Shown: positions 56,567 to 64,000 of the stretch, piece after piece
How the letters are laid out: each line of letters opens with the position of its first letter
Numbering within the stretch: position 1 is the first letter of the stretch
DNA from: Blautia sp. An81
GTDB taxonomy: Bacteria > Bacillota > Clostridia > Lachnospirales > Lachnospiraceae
Direction: 5' to 3'
Length of the DNA stretch: 64,000 bases
Assembly: GCF_002161285.1 (NCBI RefSeq)
Contig: NZ_NFHH01000004.1
Span: forward strand, 124,001-188,000
The notes under the pieces: model-generated
Databases searched by the model: none
What the model was told of the DNA's origin: nothing
Seen by the model: only the letters and a program-made list of their open reading frames with translations
Translations under genes and position numbers: made by a program

Positions 56567-58906
56567 TCAGAGGAAAAGGCTTATGAGGAGTATGCGGAGT
56601 TTTTCAGGGCCTTTTTTGCCGGACAGGTAGTTTTTTCGCTGGGCCAGATAGAAACGGCGGAGGTTTCGGAGCTTTTTGGGGGTGGTTTTTTCCTGCCCAT
56701 AGGCCAGAGCCTCAGCTTCGGCATAGAGGCTGGTAAAATCTTTTTTCTGAGATTCAGGCAGTTTTTCTGAAAGAAGCCGGAAATATTCACGTTCCAGGGG
56801 ATTTTCAATTTTTATGGAGAATTCCAGCTCCCACAGTTTTATAAGGTTTTTGAAAACAGTCAGGTAGGCCTGTGTGGGATTTCCGGCGTAATATCCCAGA
56901 CGGAAACGGAAGAGCAGACGGTGGATAAACAGCAGAACCAGGAAAATAATACCCAGGAATAAAGCTGAAAAAAGAAGTCCCTTTATAATCTTTGCAGCAG
57001 TGCCAAGAAGGCTGGCATTTTTACTGCCGTTTTCTGCATCAGAGGCCGGTTCTTCCTGATTGTTTTGGGGGGAAGGGCTTTCTTCCGGAGTTTCCTCAGG
57101 CATTGGAGTTGTTTCCGGTGCAGAGAAAGAGGCCCCCGGCGTTACCTCCACAGGAACCCAGCCGGCGTTTTGCGTATAGATCTCCACCCAGGCGTGGGCA
57201 CGGGAATCACGAACTTCTCCGATAAAATTCCCCTGACTATTTTCTGAGAGGCTATCTGGGAGAACTGCATAACCGCTGACATATCTGGCGGGAATTCCGT
57301 ACATTCGGAAAAGCTGGGCGCCTACAGTAGCAAAATGTATACAAAAGCCAGCCCTTTGTTCATATAGAATCTCCTGAGCCAGAGGCGTGTCTGAAGAAAA
57401 AGGCTCCAGCGCCAGGCTATAAGTGGCATGGCTCCAGAGAAAATTCTGAATTTCTTCTGCGGCATTCTGAATATCCTGGTCAGTAGGAGCTTCCGGCATA
57501 GAAGAATAAACAGGAAGCTGGTTCAGCTCTTCCAGCACACTTCCCATTTCATTTTCGTCCCAGGAGGTATAGCGGCTGCGGCAGAAGGATTCATAGGCGT
57601 TCACCAGTCCCCGGCTGCTCTGAGAAAAATTTTCCAGAGATACCATACCCATGGTATCCAGAGTAAGAGGAAAGACTTGACCAGTGACCCGCTGGGAACT
57701 TCTGCCAGACAGGCGGTTGCTTTCGGAGAGAGAAATACTATCTCCCTGGCCTGCCAGGGGCAGATAGGTAAATGCCGGAGCTGAAGGAAAGTCCATAGAA
57801 AGCTCCAGAACGTTTTCAGCAGAAACAGCAAATACAGGAAGGCTGTATATGTCCTGGGCCTGTTGACGAGAGAATCCCATGGATTGGGCATAGGTAAACC
57901 ATTCTTCATCTCCAGGAGGATTCCACTGAAAACTTTCATAGTCTGCACCTACGAATCCTCTCAAATAGAGAGTCTGAGAAACAGTCTCGCTGAGCTCTAT
58001 GGACAGGACTGTCTGGGAAGTATAGACAGGAGGATTGCTGGTAATAGACTGGCTGTCTGTCTGAGGTTCATAGGAAAATCCACTGGTGGTTGTTTCATTT
58101 CCCTGTGCGGAGGATACAGAGGGAGCGGATCCTTCTCCGAATAGAAGCTGGTTTCCCACTGCATTGATCCGGTCAGAGAAAGCTTCGCTGGACTGGAAAA
58201 GCCAGGGAGATACCATAGGGGTAAAGAGCCAGGCTGCTGCCAGGAAAAGAATACCCTGCAGAGGAACCGTAAGAAGCCACAGCCGGGATACGCTCTGGGG
58301 AGAGACCGCACCTCTCCAGAGCAGAAAAGCGCCCAGGGGCAGGGCGAAAAGCATAAGGGGCATATTGACTTCCAGAAGATAGGAACAGAGAATGGGAACT
58401 CCCAGAAGAAGAACAAAAAGTGTACGTTTTTTCCAGAGCATTGTCAGAAAGAGCAGAAGGAGATAAAATGCAGCAAAAAAGAAGCAGAGAATCCATTTAT
58501 CCTTTACTATATCCTGGTATCCGGGAAAGAGGCGGAGACCATAAACAGCATTGACCAGTTTTTCTACAGCCCCTGCGGCACTGAAAAACTGCCGGGAAAA
58601 ATCTTCCCGGAGGAGAAAAAGCGCCAGCAGCAGTATTCCCCATGCTGCCAGAAAGAGCAGGGCAAAAGAGCTGTTCTTTCGAAGGCTGAAAAGGAGAGCT
58701 CCTGAAAGACCAAAGAGTGTACATAGCCCTGCCATGGACGGAAAGGAGAAATCCGGAGAGAAAATGAGACAAAAGTTCAGAAGAAAACTGCCGCAGGCAA
58801 AAAAGAACAGAAGAAAAGAGCAGAAAAATCCAAAAAGATATGCCCTTCTGTTCTGGATGGCGGGGCCAGTCTTTATAGTAAGCTGAAAATGCTGTTCTTT
58901 TTTCAT
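56567..58906 (-). CDS. Membrane transglutaminase-like protein (TgpA type)
   Basis: About 779 residues. Five or six helices at the N-terminus (about 20-220), an external region of about 430 residues with the transglutaminase core, one more helix near 650-675, and a cytoplasmic DUF4129-like tail. The catalytic Cys is C522 in RAGFCIHFATVG and the His H571 in DSRAHAWVEIY; the third position reads VPVEVTPG rather than the usual DPT. The start at 58906 has GGAGG 6 bp upstream; the first ATG at 58912 directly touches it. Last gene of the moxR-DUF58-transglutaminase operon, whose common role is probably envelope or protein maturation. Confidence 0.87.
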   Translation of the reverse strand: MKKEQHFQLTIKTGPAIQNRRAYLFGFFCSFLLFFFACGSFLLNFCLIFSPDFSFPSMAGLCTLFGLSGALLFSLRKNSSFALLFLAAWGILLLALFLLREDFSRQFFSAAGAVEKLVNAVYGLRLFPGYQDIVKDKWILCFFFAAFYLLLLFLTMLWKKRTLFVLLLGVPILCSYLLEVNMPLMLFALPLGAFLLWRGAVSPQSVSRLWLLTVPLQGILFLAAAWLFTPMVSPWLFQSSEAFSDRINAVGNQLLFGEGSAPSVSSAQGNETTTSGFSYEPQTDSQSITSNPPVYTSQTVLSIELSETVSQTLYLRGFVGADYESFQWNPPGDEEWFTYAQSMGFSRQQAQDIYSLPVFAVSAENVLELSMDFPSAPAFTYLPLAGQGDSISLSESNRLSGRSSQRVTGQVFPLTLDTMGMVSLENFSQSSRGLVNAYESFCRSRYTSWDENEMGSVLEELNQLPVYSSMPEAPTDQDIQNAAEEIQNFLWSHATYSLALEPFSSDTPLAQEILYEQRAGFCIHFATVGAQLFRMYGIPARYVSGYAVLPDSLSENSQGNFIGEVRDSRAHAWVEIYTQNAGWVPVEVTPGASFSAPETTPMPEETPEESPSPQNNQEEPASDAENGSKNASLLGTAAKIIKGLLFSALFLGIIFLVLLFIHRLLFRFRLGYYAGNPTQAYLTVFKNLIKLWELEFSIKIENPLEREYFRLLSEKLPESQKKDFTSLYAEAEALAYGQEKTTPKKLRNLRRFYLAQRKNYLSGKKGPEKLRILLISLFL

Positions 58907-58921
58907 ATTCATCCTCCAAAG

Positions 58922-60028
58922 TTATAAAGTGAGTTCTGTCAGCGCCATATCTTCTTTCCATTTATCCTGGCTGGAGGAAACTAACTTTCGGTCCTCCTGC
59001 CAGAGCGTGAGACTGGTGTCCAGTAAAAGCCGGGAAGCCCAGGTATCCGTAGGATATTCCCGAGAATAAAGAGAGAATAGCTCCTTAGAGTCTGGATAAA
59101 AAGCTCCGTGAAGAAGACAGTACAGAGCAAAATTCAGCTCTTCTTCGTTCCGGACAGGAAACCGCCGAAGACACTGCTCTTTCAAGTCAAACCAGATCAT
59201 CAGATGGGCGCATTTCAGCTCCAGCATGCTAAAGGAGAGAGAAGCTGCCCATTGGAAAAATGCACTGATCTGTCCCACAGAATCTGCAGGACCGGGGGTT
59301 TTTAATTCCAGAAACAACAGGACAGAAAATCCTTCCCCGGAGGCGGGAAAACGCACCAACAGTTCGTCAGTTCTGGCGCTAAGCTTCCAGTGCACCAGCC
59401 CAAGACGGTCTCCCGGCTGATAGCTGTGAATATCATCCTGGAGACTTCCGGCAGCAGAAGCAGCCAAAAAAGGCGTTTCCAGAGACTCTTCTCCTTCTGG
59501 AGCGAAATACCGGGTCTTTTCACTGATCTTAAGGGGAACAGGAAAAGGCTGGGGAAAGAAGACAGCTTCCCCCATCAGGCGGGTTTTTACAGGCAGCCAT
59601 GCAAGAGATAAGAAGCTGTAAAGCCGGAGACTTTTTAATTGTATCTGGAATCTTCCACAATAGGGAGAAGAAAAAGTCAGAGAATATTTTCGACGGCTTT
59701 TGGGCCCAAGAGAGAGGAAAATCTTTTTCTCTTCTGCCTTATTGCCATTCTGATCCAGCAGCAAAAGCCGGAGCCGAATTCCAGATACAGGGAGGACTCC
59801 CTGATTTTTTATAGTGAAGGTAAAAACAGCCTGACTTTCTTTTGCACCAGTGTGAGCAGAAAAAGGGAAATCCACCTGAACCTTTTTTCGGCTGTACAAA
59901 AGCTGGAACACCGAGGCAGCAGCCCAGAAAAGGAAAAGCAGGCACAGAGCCAGGGATGAGCTGCTTTTATACAGCACGGACATATAGAGCAGAAAAAGGA
60001 AGAGTAAAAGAAAAAATGGACTTATCAT
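58922..60028 (-). CDS. DUF58 protein
   Basis: 368 residues. Two N-terminal helices (about 2-20 and 25-45), then a beta-rich region, and the DUF58 signature DIHSYQPGDRLGLVHWKLSA (near residue 200) inside a VWA-like fold. It is always found with MoxR ATPases and often with transglutaminases; the exact biochemical role is unknown. GTG at 60037 is possible, but AGGTGA sits 6 bp before the ATG at 60028. The moxR stop lies about 10 bp upstream, so coupling is likely. Confidence 0.87.
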   Translation of the reverse strand: MISPFFLLLFLFLLYMSVLYKSSSSLALCLLFLFWAAASVFQLLYSRKKVQVDFPFSAHTGAKESQAVFTFTIKNQGVLPVSGIRLRLLLLDQNGNKAEEKKIFLSLGPKSRRKYSLTFSSPYCGRFQIQLKSLRLYSFLSLAWLPVKTRLMGEAVFFPQPFPVPLKISEKTRYFAPEGEESLETPFLAASAAGSLQDDIHSYQPGDRLGLVHWKLSARTDELLVRFPASGEGFSVLLFLELKTPGPADSVGQISAFFQWAASLSFSMLELKCAHLMIWFDLKEQCLRRFPVRNEEELNFALYCLLHGAFYPDSKELFSLYSREYPTDTWASRLLLDTSLTLWQEDRKLVSSSQDKWKEDMALTELTL

Positions 60029-60038
60029 AAATCTCACC

Positions 60039-60995
60039 TCAGGATCTGCGAAGAGAAGGTCCGGGAACTGTTTTCAGGATTTCTTCTAAAACAGCGGCAG
60101 GAGTCAGATGGCTGATTCTGGCTTTTCCATTCAGAAGGATACGGTGGCCGCATACATCCATGAATATCTCCCGAATATCATCAGGGGTAACATAGGTTTT
60201 ACCGCGGAGATAGGAGCTGGCCTGAGCCATTCTGGCAAGTGCCAGAGAGCCTCTGGGGCTGACGCCCAGCTCTATCATAGGATGACTCCTGGTAGCCTGG
60301 ACCAGATTTCCAATATACCGGTAGATACGGTCATGGATAAAGACTCCACGGACTTCTTCCTGCATCTGCAGCAGGCAGGGCCCGTCTGCTGCAGACCGGA
60401 CCTGTTCAATGGTATTTTGGGCAATGCGGCCTTTGAGGATAGCGATCTCCTCATCCATATCCGGATATCCCATGGTGAGACAGACAGTGAAACGGTCAAG
60501 CTGAGACTGGGGGAGAAGTTGTGTTCCGGCAGAGCCGGCAGGGTTCTGAGTAGCAATAACAATAAAAGGTTTTGGGAGCGGATGGGTCACACCGTCTACA
60601 CTCACTTGTCCTTCTTCCATAACTTCCAGAAGAGCAGACTGAGTTCTGGGGGAAGTACGGTTGATCTCGTCCCCCAGGAAAAGGTTGCACATAACTGCTC
60701 CCGGCTGATAGTAGAACTTTCCAGTTTCTTTTCTGTACATGGTGAATCCTGTAAGATCCGCAGGCAGGACGTCGGGGGTAAAGGTAAGGCGGTTTTCTTT
60801 AAGGTTCAGGGCTTTGGAAAAAGCCAGGGCCATGGTTGTTTTTCCAACACCTGGGATATCCTCCAGAAGTATATGCCCGGAACTTAAAATCGCCATCATC
60901 ACTTTCCGGATACATTCGTCCTTTCCAAACACTGCTTTCTGTACTTCACGGATTACCTGATGAGCCTGTTGGTTGTGGGATTCTTGGCCGTTCAT
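60039..60995 (-). CDS. MoxR-family AAA+ ATPase
   Basis: 318 residues. Walker A is DIPGVGKTTMA and Walker B NLFLGDEINRTSPRTQSALL with the MoxR hallmark EMEEGQVSVDG-like loop; sensor 1 is VIATQNPAGSAGTQLLPQSQ. A C-terminal lid has GVSPRGSLALARMAQA. MoxR proteins act as chaperones or metal inserters for VWA-domain partners, here probably the DUF58 protein next in the operon. The ATG at 60995 follows AAGGAGATCC; longer frames lack a ribosome site. Confidence 0.92.
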   Translation of the reverse strand: MNGQESHNQQAHQVIREVQKAVFGKDECIRKVMMAILSSGHILLEDIPGVGKTTMALAFSKALNLKENRLTFTPDVLPADLTGFTMYRKETGKFYYQPGAVMCNLFLGDEINRTSPRTQSALLEVMEEGQVSVDGVTHPLPKPFIVIATQNPAGSAGTQLLPQSQLDRFTVCLTMGYPDMDEEIAILKGRIAQNTIEQVRSAADGPCLLQMQEEVRGVFIHDRIYRYIGNLVQATRSHPMIELGVSPRGSLALARMAQASSYLRGKTYVTPDDIREIFMDVCGHRILLNGKARISHLTPAAVLEEILKTVPGPSLRRS

Positions 60996-61047
60996 GATGG
61001 GATCTCCTTTATAATTAAAATAAAAAGACAATACATATTCTAAATTT

Positions 61048-61076
61048 ATTATAAAAGACATGTCAGAGACTGACAA
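61048..61076 (-). promoter_or_regulatory. moxR promoter with palindrome over -35
   Basis: Minus strand TTGTCA (61076-61071), 17 bp, TATAAT (61053-61048). TGTCAGAGACTGACA (61061-61075), a dyad with 6-bp arms, covers the -35 and is a candidate operator. Confidence 0.65.
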
Positions 61077-61139
61077 TTCTTTTTTTGTTAATCTTGATTA
61101 AGAATTCACTGCTTTACTTTAAATTGCTAAAATTTATCG

Positions 61140-61168
61140 TTGACAAAAAAGGATTCTCAGGATATTAT
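61140..61168 (+). promoter_or_regulatory. Promoter of the DAHP synthase leader
   Basis: TTGACA (61140-61145), 17 bp, TATTAT (61163-61168). The transcript start is expected near 61175, about 35 nt before the leader peptide ATG. Confidence 0.75.
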
Positions 61169-61209
61169 AAACATAACCTAAAAGAAAACAGAAAGGCTGG
61201 TACAGTGAA

Positions 61210-61311
61210 ATGACGCAGCAGAATCTCAGTGGAAATAAAAATTTTTATTTTTATTACTGCTTCCTGGGCTTTTATAGCGCAGGCTCTTTTTGCTGCAGAA
61301 TAGTTTCCTGA
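61210..61311 (+). CDS. Phe/Tyr-rich leader peptide of DAHP synthase
   Basis: 33 codons, MTQQNLSGNK then NFYFYYCFLGFYSAGSF and CCRIVS. Five Phe and four Tyr fall within 16 residues (12-27), the hallmark of an attenuation peptide for aromatic amino acids. GAAAGG lies 13 bp before the ATG, a long but usable spacing. The codons for the last Cys-Cys-Arg hold TGCTGCAGA (61291-61299), which is exactly complementary to TCTGCAGCA (61345-61353) in the terminator. A ribosome stalled at the Phe/Tyr codons should leave this segment free to pair and prevent termination. Confidence 0.78.
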   Translation: MTQQNLSGNKNFYFYYCFLGFYSAGSFCCRIVS

Positions 61312-61335
61312 GGGAAAAGTGCTGTCCATAGAGAT

Positions 61336-61368
61336 AAGCCGGTGTCTGCAGCAGACACCGGCTTTTTC
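61336..61368 (+). terminator. Attenuator terminator of DAHP synthase
   Basis: AAGCCGGTGTCTG (61336-61348) pairs perfectly with CAGACACCGGCTT (61352-61364), with a 3-nt loop and a T-run. It lies between the leader peptide and aroF, 20 bp before the start codon. Confidence 0.9.
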
Positions 61369-61388
61369 AATTATAGGGAGGAAAAAAT

Positions 61389-62399
61389 ATGATTCTTGTA
61401 TTAAAAAACAACGCAGACCAGAAAAAAGTAGAGGAACTGAAAAAACAACTGACAGATATGGGACTGAAACTTCATCTTTCTGAGGGGATGAATACATCGC
61501 TCATTGGGCTTATCGGAGACACCACAGAGGTAGATGAAGAGTGGCTGGGAGCTTTAGAAGTTGTTGAATCTGTAAAAAGAATCAATGAGCCTTATAAAAA
61601 GGCAAATAAAGCCATGCATCCTAAAGATACTGTGGTAGAAGCTGGAGGGGAAAAAATAGGAGGAGGATATTTTCAGGTAATTGCAGGGCCTTGTTCTGTG
61701 GAAACCAGAGAACAGATGACAGAAGTTGCCTTAGATGTACAGAAGGCTGGAGCAGGGCTCTTAAGAGGCGGCGCCTTTAAGCCAAGAACTTCCCCCTATT
61801 CTTTTCAGGGCCTGGGCAGCGAAGGACTGAAAATGCTTCTGGAGGCCAAGAAGACTACGGGACTTCCCATTGTGACCGAGATCATGAGCGCAGAACATCT
61901 GCCCCTTTTTGAAGAGGTGGACGTGATCCAGGTGGGAACCAGGAATATGCAGAATTTTGAGCTTCTTAAAGAGCTGGGGAAAATCCGTAAGCCCATTCTT
62001 CTAAAGAGAGGCATGGCAAATACCCTGGAAGAGCTTCTCATGAGTGCAGAATATATCATGGCAGGAGGAAATGAGCAGGTGATCCTCTGCGAAAGGGGTA
62101 TCCGCACCTTTGAGACTTCTATGAGGAATACCCTGGATATATCTGCCATTCCCATGCTGAAGTCTAAGACACACCTTCCGGTGATCGTAGACCCCAGCCA
62201 TGCGGCAGGCATCCGTTTCATGGTAGAGCCTCTTACCATGGCAGCTATTGCCGCAGGAGCAGACGGGGTCATGATCGAAGTACACAACAATCCGGAAAAA
62301 GCCCTCTGTGACGGAAAACAGTCCCTGACACCACAAAGCTTTACTGACCTGATGGAAAAGGTAAAGAAGACAGCGGGATTTTTTGGCAAGATTATGTAA
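61389..62399 (+). CDS. aroF: 3-deoxy-7-phosphoheptulonate synthase (DAHP synthase)
   Basis: 336 residues. The N-terminal ~70 residues form a ferredoxin-like regulatory domain (MILVLKNNADQKKVEELKKQ), as in Thermotoga-type enzymes that bind Tyr or Phe. The barrel follows with AGPCSVETREQM, GAGLLRGGAFKPRTSPYSFQ, metal Cys/His/Glu sites and DPSHAAGIR. It condenses PEP with erythrose-4-phosphate, the first step of aromatic synthesis. Regulation is probably double: allosteric through the N-domain, and by the leader-peptide attenuator upstream. GGGAGG lies before the ATG. Single gene. Confidence 0.95.
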   Translation: MILVLKNNADQKKVEELKKQLTDMGLKLHLSEGMNTSLIGLIGDTTEVDEEWLGALEVVESVKRINEPYKKANKAMHPKDTVVEAGGEKIGGGYFQVIAGPCSVETREQMTEVALDVQKAGAGLLRGGAFKPRTSPYSFQGLGSEGLKMLLEAKKTTGLPIVTEIMSAEHLPLFEEVDVIQVGTRNMQNFELLKELGKIRKPILLKRGMANTLEELLMSAEYIMAGGNEQVILCERGIRTFETSMRNTLDISAIPMLKSKTHLPVIVDPSHAAGIRFMVEPLTMAAIAAGADGVMIEVHNNPEKALCDGKQSLTPQSFTDLMEKVKKTAGFFGKIM

Positions 62400-62410
62400 A
62401 AATCAGTCTG

Positions 62411-62758
62411 TCAGCCGGTAAACCAGAAACCAATGTAGTCATACTTGAATACCCGGTACCACCAGGTATCTCCAGTTCCCTTCAGAGTCTGAATGATTTG
62501 GTTATTTTGGTCCAGCTCCACGGCAGTGAAGGCGCTCCCGCTGTCTATGAGCAGAGTATTGTTCAGCTCCTGGACAGAGCTGACATAGCCGGAGTATGTT
62601 ACAGGAATCCTTTCTATGAGCTGGTAGGTACCCTTTTCTTCATTTACAAGGTACTTGACATAGTAGGATTCCGACCCTTCGGTGCCGCTGTAAGTCCCGG
62701 TATAATTTTCGTCCTGTGAATAATCGTAATCCCTTTTTTGAGCCTTTTGTGAAAATCT
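62411..62758 (-). pseudogene. 5'-truncated gene remnant, possibly arylsulfotransferase C-terminus
   Basis: The minus strand is open for 115 codons up to TGA at 62413-62411, bounded upstream by a stop at 62761-62759, with no usable start codon or ribosome site. The translation looks like the end of an extracellular beta-propeller: YYVKYLVNEEKGTYQLIERI, PVTYSGYVSSVQELNNTLLI, then DSGSAF and YRVFKYDYIGFWF. From memory this resembles the C-terminal end of clostridial arylsulfate sulfotransferases, which I could not check. The 5' part must have been lost; the topB promoter region now abuts the break. Confidence 0.5.
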
Positions 62759-62859
62759 TCAAACTACGAAAAGGTTGATATAGAGGTTCACGGTATAGGC
62801 AGACCTATGTTATAATCAGCTATGACGACAAGAAATTTTTGAGAAATGGAGAGAAATAT

Positions 62860-64000
62860 ATGAAATCTCTGGTTTTAGCAGAAAAACCTTCGGTAGCCCG
62901 GGATATTGCCCGGGTATTAAAATGTGGAAAAAAGCTGAACGGAGCCCTGGAAGGAGAAAAATATGTGGTAACCTGGGCCCTGGGTCACCTGGTGACTTTG
63001 GCGGACCCGGAAGAATATGACAAGAAATATAAAGAATGGAAAATGGAAGACCTGCCCATGATGCCGAAAAAAATGGAGCTGGTGGTGATCAAACAGACAG
63101 CAAAACAGTACCAGGCTGTCAAGACCCAGCTTTTTCGAAAGGATGTCAGTGAGATCATTATTGCCACTGACGCAGGCCGTGAAGGAGAGCTGGTAGCCAG
63201 ATGGATTTTGGAGAAAGCCCACTGTACGAAGCCAGTGAAAAGACTCTGGATTTCTTCTGTTACAGACAAGGCCATCCGGGAGGGATTCGCGCATCTGAGA
63301 GACGGAAAGGACTATGAGCCCTTATATGACGCCGCTGTGTCCAGAGCCGAGGCTGACTGGCTGGTAGGTATTAATGCTACCAGAGCTCTCACCTGTAAAT
63401 ATAATGCCCAGCTTTCCTGCGGACGGGTCCAGACCCCTACTCTGGCGATGATCGCAGCAAGGGAAGAGGAAATCCGGCAGTTTACCCCCCGGGAATACTA
63501 TGGACTGACTCTTTTGGCCGGAGGAATCCGCTTTGCATGGCAGGAAGAAAAAAGCGGAAGCCGCCGTTCCTTTTCAAAAGAACGGATCGAAGAGATAAAG
63601 GCAAGAGTTGGAAATGGTCTGCTGGAGGTTACAGAAGTGGAAAAATCCGGAAAAAAGACTTATGCTCCCGGCCTCTATGACCTGACAGAACTTCAGAGAG
63701 ATGCCAATAAAAAATTCGGATTTTCTGCCAAAGAGACCCTGAATATTATGCAGCGGCTCTATGAGAATCATAAGGTACTGACTTATCCCAGAACGGATTC
63801 CAGATACATCGGCAGCGATATCGTACCGACTATCAGAGAACGTCTGAAAGCCTGTGCTGTAGGGCCCTATAGAAAAATTGCCGGTTCTCTGTCCATGAAG
63901 CCGGTAAAGGCAAATAAGTCTTTTGTAGATGACAAAAAAGTCAGCGACCACCATGCTATTATCCCTACAGAGCAGTTTGTCCAGCTTGACCATATGACAA
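62860..64000 (+). CDS. topB: DNA topoisomerase III (partial, cut by window end)
   Basis: At least 380 codons, open to the window edge. It begins MKSLVLAEKPSVARDIARVL (Toprim domain), followed by TDAGREGELVARWI, the Toprim DxD-type acidic motif, and SRAEADWLVGINATRALT. LSCGRVQTPTLAMI and MQRLYENHKVLTYPRTDSRY, with the active-site Tyr in TYPRTDSRY, mark a type IA topoisomerase. The DNA gate and zinc or basic tail lie beyond the edge. It relaxes and decatenates DNA. GGAGAG precedes the ATG. Confidence 0.95.
   Translation, partial: MKSLVLAEKPSVARDIARVLKCGKKLNGALEGEKYVVTWALGHLVTLADPEEYDKKYKEWKMEDLPMMPKKMELVVIKQTAKQYQAVKTQLFRKDVSEIIIATDAGREGELVARWILEKAHCTKPVKRLWISSVTDKAIREGFAHLRDGKDYEPLYDAAVSRAEADWLVGINATRALTCKYNAQLSCGRVQTPTLAMIAAREEEIRQFTPREYYGLTLLAGGIRFAWQEEKSGSRRSFSKERIEEIKARVGNGLLEVTEVEKSGKKTYAPGLYDLTELQRDANKKFGFSAKETLNIMQRLYENHKVLTYPRTDSRYIGSDIVPTIRERLKACAVGPYRKIAGSLSMKPVKANKSFVDDKKVSDHHAIIPTEQFVQLDHMT

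Overview
The window looks like chromosome of a gut Lachnospiraceae-type Firmicute, probably close to Blautia. The grounds are moderate GC, strong AGGAGG ribosome sites, a T-box upstream of thrS, an L20-type leader on infC-rpmI-rplT, GPH/AraC/glycosidase units, and heterodimeric ABC exporters. This assignment is inference from gene content. I saw no rRNA, tRNA, CRISPR array, prophage or insertion sequence. The last gene (topB) runs off the right edge.

Layout. 0.1-6.4 kb: MFS exporter, then a HAD/GH3/GH2 sugar operon. 6.5-8.9 kb: a gene remnant, a membrane-anchored HAD, an M14 peptidase and a 33-bp repeat. 8.9-17.0 kb: MerR and a YitT-type membrane protein, a two-component system with an ABC/FtsX transporter, and a MATE pump. 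17.1-21.2 kb: a hybrid KaiC-like/PEP-synthase-like protein behind a possible attenuator, a SEC-C protein and a DUF218 protein. 21.2-30.6 kb: AraC/cysteine synthase, T-box-thrS, a DUF1540 protein, and an AraC/GPH transporter/beta-glucuronidase unit. 30.7-38.6 kb: an AgrC/LytTR two-component system divergent from a Bce-like ABC transporter, a CPBP protease and an SNF transporter. 38.6-40.1 kb: infC-rpmI-rplT. 40.1-46.7 kb: an Rnf-like flavin electron-transfer operon plus apbE, flanked by two paralogous type I toxin-antitoxin loci. 46.8-56.3 kb: rarA, alaA-like, MATE, a chorismate mutase-shikimate kinase fusion, and MarR with a heterodimeric ABC exporter. 56.3-61.0 kb: palindromic repeats, then moxR/DUF58/transglutaminase. 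61.1-64 kb: DAHP synthase behind a Phe/Tyr-rich leader peptide, a gene remnant and topB.

The most unusual locus is 40.2-46.7 kb. It encodes RnfC, RnfD, an RnfG whose FMN domain is split by two tandem PplA-like FMN domains, and a cysteine-poor RnfE/A-like membrane protein. ApbE, the flavin transferase, lies convergent to it. RnfA and RnfB are absent here. Each side carries a 26-27 residue hydrophobic toxin with a convergent antisense RNA. Other notable features are the aromatic attenuator of DAHP synthase, a family of roughly 100-nt palindromic elements with locus-specific but perfectly complementary arms (37.0, 56.3 and 56.5 kb), and the chorismate mutase-shikimate kinase fusion.
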